Source: Anaerolineales bacterium (lineage in GTDB: Bacteria; Chloroflexota; Anaerolineae; Aggregatilineales; UBA2796). From it: a DNA stretch of 64,000 nt. A program made the position numbers and the translations under genes. Of this stretch, positions 1 through 7,402 are shown piece by piece (the stretch's first letter is position 1; each line of letters opens with the position of its first letter). The notes beneath the pieces are model-generated. The model searched no databases and was not told the DNA's origin. It worked only from the letters and a program-made list of their open reading frames with translations. The stretch spans positions 1 through 64,000 of the forward strand of contig JABTTZ010000003.1 of assembly GCA_015075625.1 (NCBI GenBank), in the 5' to 3' direction.

Positions 1-1266
1 ACCTTTGCACGCCAGGGGATCTATGTACGGCCAACCAGTATTCTGTGTGTGATCGATAAAAATGACAACATCCTGTACCAGTATGAAAATCGCTGCCCGC
101 AGGGTTTCCCAACAGATCAGACCTATAACGCCTATGTGAGCGGCACCCCGGCTTTGGATCCGCGTATTGCGTTTATCATTAGCGATATTCTGGCGGATAA
201 CAACGCCCGCACCCCGGCAATGGGCGCAAACAGCCCGCTTAATACCGGGTCACTCCTGACCTCTGTTAAAACGGGGACAACCAATGATTTCCGCGATAAC
301 TGGACGATTGGATTTACGCATGATGTGGCGATTGGGGTCTGGTCCGGCAACAGTGATAATACACCGATGAACAATATTTCGGGCCTATCCGGTGCGGCGC
401 CCATCTGGAATGACATTGTCAACAAAATATACCAGCGATTCGAGATGCCGCCGAGCGTGTTAAACCCGCCGCCGGGGGTATCGCAGCATCGTATCTGTGA
501 TATTCGGGGGCTCAGAGATCCTGCTCCTGCGGGATCATGTGGAGGGCGGAGTGAATGGCTGCTGGACAGCCCGCCGCTCATTCCTGACAGTCAGGGCAAT
601 CTTGTCCCCCTTCAGATGGACAGCACCCCATCTGTGCCACCCGAATACGGGCCGCGCCTGATCGAAGTTTCGCCGGATACCTATGAAGTTGATGTGCGCC
701 GCCTTGATGGAAATCAGGCTAATCTTCTGGCAGCGCAAAATCCTGGGTTCGGGATCACACCGACTTACTGTATGGTCCCCGTCGAAGTTCTGGATGTGGT
801 GATTGATGAACAGCGTCAGATTTTCATTGAGCCGCCACCGTTGGAGCAGGATCGCCGCAACGCCTATCAATATGCAGCCAACGCAGGGATTCCGATTTTG
901 CCGCCATTTCCCTGTACAGGAGATACCCTGGCCGGGTTTGCGCCGGTTGCGCCCGGTGTGACCGCACAAATTGTATCTCCTACACCCGGACAAACGGTAA
1001 GTGGGAATATCCAGATTTACGGGGTCGTTAACTACCCGGATGGCTATTTCTTCGACTACTACAAAATTGAAGTGCGCGGTGGGCCTTTCCCTGATTGGAC
1101 AACCATTGAAAATGTGCATCACAACGAAGTGCTGGAACCGGGTCTGTTAGAAACCTTCTATGCTGAATCTCTGCCGCCCGGCCCTTATGATATACGTCTG
1201 TATTTGCAGGGTGATCTGTTCGTTGAGCCCTATGTTGTTTCGATTAACCTGATACCACCGCAATGA
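1..1266 (+). CDS. Penicillin-binding protein, C-terminal part (5' end outside window)
   Basis: The reading frame is open from base 1, so this is the 3' end of a longer gene. A KTGT motif near nt 268-279 followed by a DNWTIGF-type segment is the third active-site box of class A penicillin-binding protein transpeptidases, which cross-link peptidoglycan outside the membrane. After the transpeptidase end (about nt 450) comes a roughly 270-residue Pro-rich tail. Its last ~90 residues, starting with a PTPGQTVSG-like segment, resemble an Ig/PKD-like extracellular fold; that part is inference. The TGA stop overlaps the next gene's ATG by 4 bp (ATGA), suggesting translational coupling. The N-terminal glycosyltransferase half cannot be seen. 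Confidence 0.85.
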   Translation, partial: TFARQGIYVRPTSILCVIDKNDNILYQYENRCPQGFPTDQTYNAYVSGTPALDPRIAFIISDILADNNARTPAMGANSPLNTGSLLTSVKTGTTNDFRDNWTIGFTHDVAIGVWSGNSDNTPMNNISGLSGAAPIWNDIVNKIYQRFEMPPSVLNPPPGVSQHRICDIRGLRDPAPAGSCGGRSEWLLDSPPLIPDSQGNLVPLQMDSTPSVPPEYGPRLIEVSPDTYEVDVRRLDGNQANLLAAQNPGFGITPTYCMVPVEVLDVVIDEQRQIFIEPPPLEQDRRNAYQYAANAGIPILPPFPCTGDTLAGFAPVAPGVTAQIVSPTPGQTVSGNIQIYGVVNYPDGYFFDYYKIEVRGGPFPDWTTIENVHHNEVLEPGLLETFYAESLPPGPYDIRLYLQGDLFVEPYVVSINLIPPQ

Positions 1267-3101
1267 ACGAAAAGAACAACCGAAAAGCCGCCCTTGATCG
1301 TCAGATTCAACGGTTGGGACGGCATATTGACCGTCTCCAGCAGCGCAGCAATCGACTTTCGACGCTGCGCTTGCTTGTTTTTCTGATGGGTTTCGCTGCC
1401 AGTGTTGCCATTGGTCTGATGGATTTGCTCATTGGCTGGATGGTCGTTGTGACCTGGCTGGTGATTTTTGCCGTTGTGGTGCGTCTTCACAATCGACTCA
1501 CCAATACCCTGACGCGCTACCAGCTTTTGCAGCAGCTAAAACAAACGCATGTGGCGCGAATTCAGCTAGATTGGGAGAAAATCCCGATGCTGGCGGTGGA
1601 AAACCCAGGCAGTAGCCATCCATTCGCTCTGGATTTAGATGTTTTTGGCAAAAATTCGCTGCATCAATTGATCGACACTTCGGTCTCCTATGAAGGCAGT
1701 TTGAGATTAATGAATTGGCTTCTGACCGTGGAACCAGATTACGCCCAGATTCAGCGCCGGCAAAACCTGCTTCGAGAATTGATCCCGATGAAACTGTTCC
1801 GCGAAAAGCTGATTTTGGCGGCAAGGCAGGTGGGGGAAAAACGCTGGCATGGGCAGCCGCTCATCAACTGGATGACCCAGGATGTCGAGAAGCCCATCTC
1901 CATGCATTTTCTGAGGCTGACCACCGGTCTGGCTGTGCTGCATGTAATCCTGTTTATCCTTTACAGTACGGAAATACTACCGCCAGGGGTGTGGCTCGCG
2001 GCTTTTGCGGTGTATGCCGCCGTGTATGGTTCTGGCTGGCGCAGCAACATGTTTGGGACAGCGAAATCGCTGCACGATTTGATCCGCCAGTTGAACGCTA
2101 TATTCCGGCATGTAGAAGCCTATGATTTTCCGCATACACCCTATTTAAAGAGCTTGTGCCAGCCGTTTCGGGATCAGGAAACGCGGCCCTCTACGCTTTT
2201 AGAGCGTTTGAATCGTGTCTTAGCAGCGGCCAGCATTCAAGGCAACCCGATTTTCTGGCTGGCGCTGAACGTGATTTTGCCCTGGGATTTGTATGCTGCG
2301 TATGCGCTGCAAAAAATCCGTGCTGCGCTCAGGACCTCATTTGCGTGCTGGATGGACGCATTTTTTGAACTGGAAGCATTGTGTTCGCTGGCGAATTTTG
2401 CCTACCTCAATCCGGAATATACCTTTCCTTCCGTCGTAGATACTACTGAGGTGACCTTTAAAGGGGAACAACTTGGGCACCCGCTGATTTCATACACGGA
2501 GAAAATCTGCAACGATTTCTCGTTTTCCAGGTCAGGGGAAACCGTGATCATTACCGGGTCAAACATGGCGGGCAAGAGTTCATTTTTACGGACGCTTGGC
2601 TTGAATCTGTGTCTAGCCTACGCTGGCGGGGTGGTGAACGCTGCACATTTCCGCGTTTCGCTGTTCCGTCTGTTTACCTGCATTCGGGTCAGCGATTCGG
2701 TTACGGATGGGATTTCGTATTTTTATGCCGAGGTCAAGCGCCTGAAATCCCTGCTGGAAGCGCTTCGCGCAGATCATCCCTATCCTCTGTTTTTTCTGAT
2801 TGACGAGATTTTCCGGGGAACTAACAATCGGGAACGGCTTATTGGAAGTCGTGCGTATATTAAAGCCCTGACAGGGCATCGAGGGGTAGGTGCGATCTCA
2901 ACCCATGATCTTGAGCTGGTCAAGCTGGCAGATGATATCCCGGACGTGGTCAATAAACATTTTCGTGAACAGATCATGGATGGGCAGATGGTATTTGATT
3001 ATTTGCTGCGCGATGGCCCCTGCCCAACCACAAATGCCTTGAAAATTATGGCGATGGAAGGGCTGCCTATCGGGGAAGAAGCGGTGCTTATTCCAAAATA
3101 A
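1263..3101 (+). CDS. Membrane-anchored MutS-like ATPase
   Basis: 612 residues. The C-terminal third carries the MutS domain V ATPase: Walker A GSNMAGKSS (~residue 430) and Walker B FFLIDEIFRGTNN (~residue 510), followed by a STHD motif. The N-terminus has no mismatch-recognition domain. It has two hydrophobic stretches at ~38-78 and another pair at ~215-260, so this is the membrane-associated MutS-like type rather than mismatch-repair MutS. The substrate is unknown. It overlaps the upstream penicillin-binding protein gene by 4 bp, which hints at a shared transcript and possibly an envelope role (inference). Confidence 0.85.
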   Translation: MNEKNNRKAALDRQIQRLGRHIDRLQQRSNRLSTLRLLVFLMGFAASVAIGLMDLLIGWMVVVTWLVIFAVVVRLHNRLTNTLTRYQLLQQLKQTHVARIQLDWEKIPMLAVENPGSSHPFALDLDVFGKNSLHQLIDTSVSYEGSLRLMNWLLTVEPDYAQIQRRQNLLRELIPMKLFREKLILAARQVGEKRWHGQPLINWMTQDVEKPISMHFLRLTTGLAVLHVILFILYSTEILPPGVWLAAFAVYAAVYGSGWRSNMFGTAKSLHDLIRQLNAIFRHVEAYDFPHTPYLKSLCQPFRDQETRPSTLLERLNRVLAAASIQGNPIFWLALNVILPWDLYAAYALQKIRAALRTSFACWMDAFFELEALCSLANFAYLNPEYTFPSVVDTTEVTFKGEQLGHPLISYTEKICNDFSFSRSGETVIITGSNMAGKSSFLRTLGLNLCLAYAGGVVNAAHFRVSLFRLFTCIRVSDSVTDGISYFYAEVKRLKSLLEALRADHPYPLFFLIDEIFRGTNNRERLIGSRAYIKALTGHRGVGAISTHDLELVKLADDIPDVVNKHFREQIMDGQMVFDYLLRDGPCPTTNALKIMAMEGLPIGEEAVLIPK

Positions 3102-3104
3102 GCA

Positions 3105-3132
3105 TTGACATGCCGGGCCGCTTTGCTATCAT
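3105..3132 (+). promoter_or_regulatory. Sigma70-type promoter for the tRNA-Ser pair
   Basis: A perfect -35 TTGACA (3105-3110), a 16-bp spacer and a TATCAT -10 (3127-3132) end 15 bp before the first tRNA base. That spacing fits a start a few bases upstream of the mature tRNA. Confidence 0.75.
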
Positions 3133-3147
3133 AGATTCACGCTCGTT

Positions 3148-3234
3148 GGAGCGATGGCCGAGTGGTTTAAGGCGGTAGTCTTGAAAACTACTGTGGGCGC
3201 AAGCTCACCGGGGGTTCGAATCCCTCTCGCTCCG
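3148..3234 (+). tRNA. tRNA-Ser (anticodon UGA)
   Basis: The acceptor stem GGAGCGA pairs with TCGCTCC, with G as discriminator. The anticodon stem GTAGT/ACTAC encloses a CTTGAAA loop, giving anticodon TGA (3182-3184). A long variable arm and a GGTTCGAATCC T-arm are typical of serine tRNAs. CCA is not encoded. Confidence 0.97.
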
Positions 3235-3263
3235 CCTAACCGCGGCAGTTAACAATTGTATAT

Positions 3264-3350
3264 GGGAAGGTGCCAGAGTGGACGATTGGGGCTGCCTGCT
3301 AAGCAGTTACACCCGTAAGGGTGTCGCAGGTTCGAATCCTGTCCTTCCCG
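3264..3350 (+). tRNA. tRNA-Ser (anticodon GCU)
   Basis: The acceptor GGGAAGG pairs with CCTTCCC. The anticodon stem GCTGC/GCAGT encloses CTGCTAA, so the anticodon is GCT (3298-3300). The long variable arm (CACCC/GGGTG hairpin) and the T-arm GGTTCGAATCC confirm a class II tRNA. It starts 29 bp after the first tRNA-Ser and is probably co-transcribed with it. CCA is not encoded. Confidence 0.97.
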
Positions 3351-3387
3351 CAGCTTAGGACGGTAAGCGAACCTTCCGTTCTGACGA

Positions 3388-3418
3388 AACCAGCAGCAGT
3401 CTTGCTGCTGGTTTTTGT
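3388..3418 (+). terminator. Rho-independent terminator of the tRNA-Ser pair
   Basis: A perfect 9-bp stem CCAGCAGCA/TGCTGCTGG with a 4-nt loop is followed by TTTTTG; flanking A/T pairs extend the stem. It lies 37 bp after the second tRNA. Confidence 0.9.
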
Positions 3419-3419
3419 T

Positions 3420-3566
3420 TTGCTATAACCCTGTCTTTCTTCTGCGTCGCCGCTGTCTCGTATCCAATTGCGAATATCCTGAAGATATGAGAACGGCGCA
3501 CGCAGTTCCAGATTGATGATTCCCTCACAGTCAATCACGACCCGTGAGACGATGTGATGCAACAAT
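3420..3566 (-). pseudogene. C-terminal remnant of a large serine recombinase
   Basis: Read on the minus strand, this stretch encodes HHIVSRVVIDCEGIINLELR, then a PFSYL segment and a KTKTSS-type tail. That resembles the extreme C-terminus of large serine recombinases (integrases of phages and mobile islands). The catalytic N-terminal domain and zinc-ribbon are absent. The frame has no stop until it runs through the tRNA-Ser genes, so the original 3' end is lost. A recombinase tail abutting tRNA genes is the usual scar of an integrated island. Assignment rests on motif memory only. Confidence 0.55.
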
Positions 3567-3592
3567 TGTACTGACCCCCTGAGATTGGACAC
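3567..3592. repeat. Possible IS3-family-like terminal sequence
   Basis: TGTACTGACCCC (3567-3578) followed shortly by TTGGACAC (3585-3592) looks like the terminal inverted repeat of IS3-family elements. It sits exactly where the recombinase-like coding stops. No partner end was found. A 10-bp direct repeat ACGCTGCTAA occurs at 3591-3600 and 3643-3652, just outside. Confidence 0.3.
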
Positions 3593-3639
3593 GCTGCTAA
3601 ATGCAGTAGCATAGTCTATGAAAGGGAGGAGGCAGATAG

Positions 3640-4445
3640 GGAACGCTGCTAACCTCGCCAATTGAATTTCTTGAGCTATTAGCAATACTGAAAAAACGAG
3701 GAACAGCTATTGAGGATGTGAAGTATTCAAAATTATCCATCGGCCAAGGATTAAATCTTACAAAAGATTACTTTATCCAAGAAAGTGATGTAAAACAGTT
3801 AAATATATCATCGGAATCATTAATTCCATTTATAACCTCATCGGAAGGATCACCTTTTGAGGTTACACAGACCGATTACTCTTTTTGGTAGACCAACGGC
3901 AACTGTCAAAAGAGGAATTTAAGCAGTTAAGAGCAGCTAATTTCAAACCGTTTGACCGCAATGCAACTAGAAAAATTGAACCGATCTTGGTTCTTCCTCG
4001 TGGAATTGGCAGGCACTTTTGTGCCATAAACACAATATCTGCATTTAGCGCAAGCTATGTTGATATCTACGATGCGTGGGAGACCCCATCAGAAGAAGCG
4101 ATGCTAAATTTGTGGTTATTCTTGAATTCTTCGGTAGCATGGCTAATTAGGGAAGTCGTTGGGCGAAAAAATCTTGGTGGCGGTATGTTGAAGGCAGAAG
4201 CCGTAGACTTAAAATCATTTCCCATCTATCTGAACTTTGGGCAATTATCCGACATTAGATCAATTTGTGATGAGTTACGAAAGCGTGAGGCTTTAGATAC
4301 GGTTTCCGAAATTGAAACACCTGAACATAGACGGATTGATAAGATGGTTTTTGATTATCTCAATATTGAGTATAACCGTAGAATCGAGCTAATAGACTTG
4401 CTCAGAAAAAAGATTTTAGAACGTATCGAAAAATCGAAGACTTAA
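3640..4445 (+). pseudogene. Truncated, frameshifted type II/IIG restriction-methylase C-terminal region
   Basis: Two adjacent frames make one protein. Frame one (3640-3888, ending in TAG 3889-3891) gives ...VTQTDYSFW; the second frame (from ~3885) continues VDQRQLSKEEFKQL to the stop at 4443-4445. The break lies at a run of five T (3882-3886), so a 1-nt indel is likely. The ~190-residue second part, with NLWLFLNSSVAWLI and GGGMLKAEAVDLKSFPI-like stretches, resembles the target-recognition/C-terminal region of Eco57I-like or N6-adenine methylase-type enzymes. The methylase core is missing upstream. Codon use is AT-rich compared with most of the window. The next gene (DUF3644) starts 3 bp after the stop, suggesting an ancestral operon. 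Confidence 0.55.
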
Positions 4446-4448
4446 AAT

Positions 4449-4954
4449 ATGAAACACGAAGCCAAATTACTACCTCACCTTACGCACAGACCCTCACCCT
4501 CTAGCCCCTCTCCCGCGTAGCGGGAGAGGGGCTATTCGCTTTGGGAGGGGCGCTGCCCCTCCCTTACCCTTTTATGCAGGTACTCTCAGGGAAAATTACA
4601 TTGCTTGCGTAAGGTGAGTTACTACTTGATAAAGCCATCAACCCCCTATTGCTCAGCGTCGATCACTTCAACAAAGCCTCTGATATGGGACGTGTTGAGG
4701 CGGTTTTGATTTTCCTTGACCACTCTTTTGAGATGCTGTTGAAAGCATCGCTTGTTGAGCGTGGGTCAAGAATCCGAGAAAAGCGGGCTAAAAACACGAT
4801 TGGCTTCGCTCACCGCATCAGAAAGGCTCTCACAGAAAACGGTGTTCAATTTTTGACGGAGGATCAGGCACTCAATCTTCAAATCATCAATAACTATCGT
4901 GATGCGGCGCAACATTACCTACTCGATATTTCCGAGCAACTGCTTAGTGAGTAG
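4449..4954 (+). pseudogene. DUF3644-family gene interrupted by a MITE and truncated
   Basis: The ATG at 4449 starts MKHEAKLL, then the frame is broken by a 145-bp element. Removing the element plus one copy of its 7-bp target duplication restores the frame exactly: ...KLLLDKAINPLLLSVDHFNK, continuing to the stop at 4952-4954. The restored protein (~117 residues) matches the N-terminal part of DUF3644 proteins, with KASLVERGSRI and NNYRDAAQHYLLDISEQLL segments. Full-length members are much longer as I recall them, so the 3' part has also been lost. DUF3644 genes often sit beside restriction or other defence genes, which fits the fragment upstream. The biochemical role of the family is not known to me. 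Confidence 0.7.
4474..4618. mobile_element. 145-bp MITE with 13-bp inverted repeats and 7-bp target duplication
   Basis: The ends are perfect 13-bp inverted repeats CTCACCTTACGCA (4474-4486) and TGCGTAAGGTGAG (4606-4618). They are flanked by direct repeats TTACTAC (4467-4473 and 4619-4625), a 7-bp target-site duplication. The interior holds a GC-rich hairpin (CCCCTCTCCCGC/GCGGGAGAGGGG, ~4505-4531) and a second palindrome (GGGAGGGGCGCTGCCCCTCCC), but no open reading frame. It is therefore a non-autonomous element; the parent transposase family was not identified. Confidence 0.85.
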
Positions 4955-5003
4955 CTAAAAATGCCAGTATATAATGGAAGCAAATAGTGAGTGAGGATAA
5001 AGC

Positions 5004-5237
5004 ATGATGAATGTGCTTGAACGCGAGATTATCGAGAAATTTCACCAGCTAGACAAACCTACTCAGAGGCGGGTATGTGCGCTGATTGAGCAGATAACAG
5101 AGGAAATGCGTTCAACCGAAAAACAGAGGTCTTAGGTTGACTTCATCAATGCAACCTACAGCTCACTAGCTGATGACCCGTTGGATGAGATTGATAATAC
5201 ACATTTGCCGCCGCCAGCGCGTGATGAAGTCGAATGA
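5004..5237 (+). pseudogene. VapB-like antitoxin gene with in-frame stop
   Basis: The ATG at 5004 follows a GAGGATAA ribosome site. The first 43 codons (MMNVLEREIIEKFHQLDK...) end at an in-frame TAG (5133-5135). The same frame continues for 33 more codons (VDFINATYSSLADDPLDEI...) to TGA 5235-5237, which overlaps the downstream vapC ATG in ATGA fashion. The overlap shows that the original antitoxin ran to 5237 and that TAG is a nonsense mutation. The assignment to the antitoxin role comes mainly from this overlap with the PIN-domain start. Confidence 0.6.
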
Positions 5238-5305
5238 GATACTTGCTTGACACGAATATATGCGTTCGTTATCTGAACGGGCAGACCGTGGCTATGCGGG
5301 TTTAG
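5234..5305 (+). pseudogene. VapC (PIN-domain toxin) N-terminal fragment
   Basis: The start reads MRYLLDTNICVRYLNG, the classic N-terminus of VapC PIN-domain ribonucleases with the first metal-binding Asp (DTN). Homology stops after about 16 residues, where the sequence switches to an IS transposase tail in another frame. The toxin frame ends at TAG 5303-5305. The remaining ~115 residues, with the other acidic catalytic residues, are gone. Confidence 0.7.
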
Positions 5306-5535
5306 ATGGTTGGCTGCTGGCACTCTGCAACTGGGTGTTGCAGGTGATCAAGCGCCCCAAAGCTACCTCAAGGTTCACTTTGCTACCCCGGCGTTGGGTT
5401 GTGGAGTGCACCTTCGCTTGGCTTGGTCGCTATCGTCGTTTGAGCAAGGATCATGAAACTCTGCCCACTTCCAGCAAAGCATGGATTTATATCGCTATGT
5501 GCTGTCTTATGCTGAAGCGTTTGGCAAATTTATGA
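5260..5535 (+). pseudogene. IS5-like DDE transposase C-terminal remnant
   Basis: From about residue 8 the frame encodes ADRGYAGLDGWL and later RRWVVECTFAWLGRYRRLSKDHE with a CCLMLKRLA end. This is the catalytic DDE 'Y-R-E'-type C-terminal block of IS5/IS4-family transposases (the Glu lies in VVECTF). The N-terminal DNA-binding and first two Asp regions are absent. It begins inside the vapC fragment, so the insertion/deletion event destroyed the toxin. Confidence 0.75.
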
Positions 5536-5819
5536 CTTTCCGTACACCCTCTTAGAGAATTCGATAGTTAAAACCCTACAACGCTGTCGTGATTTTCATA
5601 CTCTTCATCGACATCCAGCGCCAACTTGTGAGATAATCTACTTTCGCTAAGCATGCTAGACGCGCAATCCCCCCGCCTCCCACAGAACCATGTAAAGACA
5701 CACGGCACGCCCTGTCCGCATGGGGATATTCGGTGGCACGTCGCCCCTTGCCCCCCTTTCCCCATTCCAATGTACACTCTCCATTACCCTCATGTCTGCG
5801 TACCACCGAGGACGGCGTT
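5536..5819. other. Gap between decayed island and NACHT/FGE gene
   Basis: No convincing full gene. On the minus strand 5568-5625 could encode a C-terminal peptide (LALDVDEEYENHDSVVGF-stop), perhaps a gene remnant. At 5696-5735 there is a GACACACGGCACGCC-type stretch related to the hairpin at 7349-7369, a recurring intergenic motif in this genome. Confidence 0.4.
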
Positions 5820-7265
5820 ATGACCTTGCCTGATGATGTTCTGACACGTGTTGCTGCGATGCTGCTGCCTCTGATGGGGGACACCCTACCCGCGAACGGA
5901 GACGACCTCCTGCGCAGCTTACCCCGCCTTGCCTATGCGATGCAGCGCCGCCGCACCGTAAAACCCGGCGAGGTGGCAAGCGCCCTCACGGTCATCCCCC
6001 GTGCGGAGGTCGTCCCGGCGATTCTCAGCGAACAACACCTCTCCCTGGCAGGCAAGGCAGCGATCTTGGAGACGGGGGAGGACGTCCGATTCACCAATCA
6101 ACACCTTCAAGACTATTTCCTCGCTGTCTATATGATGGGTGAGATTGCGGCGGGACGGCTGCGGGCGGCGGATATTTGGAAACAAAGCGCTCCTGATGGG
6201 AGCATGGTGCGCACGCATTGGGAGGAGGCGACGATCCTCTTGGCGGGCTTGTACAGCGACGACTGCACACCCGTTTTAGAGTGGTTGAAGGACGCCAATC
6301 CCGAACTTGCCGCAGATTGTATCGTGAAAAGCGGGGCAGCCGTCCCACCAGCGACGCTGAATGCTCTCCACAGCGCATGGCTGCCGCGCCTGATCGATCC
6401 CAAGCGCGAACGCGATCCCCGTGCGCGGACGGCATTGGGGCGTGCGCTCAGTACAGCGGGTTTGGACAACCGTCCCGGCGTGTGTGATTTCGAGTGGGGG
6501 GCGGACTATTGGTGTCGTGTTCCGGCGGGCGAATTCACCAGGGGAAGTGGCGAAGATCCCGACAACCCGAACCGAATAGAGACGATATCCTACGACTATT
6601 GGATTGCCAAGTACCCTGTGACATGGGGACAGTTCACATTCTTCTTGGATGCTGCCGATGGCTACATGGAAGACCGCTGGTGGCAAGACCTGCACCCCGA
6701 TGGGTTGAAACTGCGTGGCAAAAATGCCCTTCAACAATGGAAGATCGCCAACCACCCCGCCGAGACGGTGAATTGGTATGAGGCGATGGCATTTTGCTGT
6801 TGGCTGAATGCCCGTCCATCCGTCCTCCCCGCGCCATTAGGGGAAGGGGTGAACAGTGAGGACTACCTTCTACGCTTGCCCACCGAACAGGAATGGGAAA
6901 AAGCGGCGCGGGGGACGGATGGGCGTATCTATCTTTATGGCAATATCTTTGATAAAGCAAAAGGGAATGTCTATGAGACGGGGATTCGGCAGACCTCGGC
7001 AGTGGGTATTTTCCCCCATGGCGCGTCGCCTTATGGCGCCTTGGACATGAGCGGAAACGTCTGGGAGTGGTGTCTGAACGAGTATCAAACGGGCAATCTA
7101 GATGTCGGTTCGAGTGACCGAAAAGCCCTGCGCGGCGGGTCTTGGTGCGACGATCAAGACCGGGCGCATACCGCCTATCGGGTCAGCAATCGCCCGCTCA
7201 ATCGACACAGCTACGTCGGTTTTCGGTTGGTGGTTGGGGTGCGCCGCCCTTCTCTCCGCGCCTGA
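5820..7265 (+). CDS. Truncated NACHT-tail protein with FGE-sulfatase (SUMF1/PvdO-like) domain
   Basis: 481 residues from ATG 5820 (MTLPDDVL). The first ~200 residues are helical and contain FTNQHLQDYFLAVYM, which looks like the end of a NACHT NTPase module (the F-x-H-x-x-x-Q-E-Y-F-like helix). No Walker A or B motif lies upstream, so the ATPase appears lost or never present. Residues ~230-475 form a C-type-lectin-like FGE-sulfatase domain: WIAKYPVTWGQF, NWYEAMAFCCWLN, LPTEQEWEKAARG, DMSGNVWEWC, RGGSWCDD and YVGFRLV. The second active-site Cys of true formylglycine-generating enzymes is not evident, so sulfatase activation is unlikely. NACHT-FGE proteins occur in Chloroflexota and cyanobacteria and may sense or bind ligands. 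It lies next to a decayed island. Confidence 0.75.
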   Translation: MTLPDDVLTRVAAMLLPLMGDTLPANGDDLLRSLPRLAYAMQRRRTVKPGEVASALTVIPRAEVVPAILSEQHLSLAGKAAILETGEDVRFTNQHLQDYFLAVYMMGEIAAGRLRAADIWKQSAPDGSMVRTHWEEATILLAGLYSDDCTPVLEWLKDANPELAADCIVKSGAAVPPATLNALHSAWLPRLIDPKRERDPRARTALGRALSTAGLDNRPGVCDFEWGADYWCRVPAGEFTRGSGEDPDNPNRIETISYDYWIAKYPVTWGQFTFFLDAADGYMEDRWWQDLHPDGLKLRGKNALQQWKIANHPAETVNWYEAMAFCCWLNARPSVLPAPLGEGVNSEDYLLRLPTEQEWEKAARGTDGRIYLYGNIFDKAKGNVYETGIRQTSAVGIFPHGASPYGALDMSGNVWEWCLNEYQTGNLDVGSSDRKALRGGSWCDDQDRAHTAYRVSNRPLNRHSYVGFRLVVGVRRPSLRA

Positions 7266-7348
7266 TCATGGGGCGTCCGAACGGGGCGGATGCGTAATCC
7301 CCTGCCCCCTCAGCCCACAGAGGGGAAAGGGGGAAAAGACAGGATGTA

Positions 7349-7375
7349 GGGACACAGCGTGCCGTGTCCGTATTT
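7349..7375. repeat. GGGACAC...GTGTCC intergenic hairpin
   Basis: A short palindrome (GGACAC 7350-7355 / GTGTCC 7364-7369) followed by GTATTTTG lies between the convergent FGE and gltB genes and could end transcription from the left. Related sequences occur at 5696-5735 and, more loosely, at 20540-20565 and 46380-46405. Confidence 0.4.
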
Positions 7376-7402
7376 TGAGTCGCCCCTACGAAAACCGCCC
7401 CC

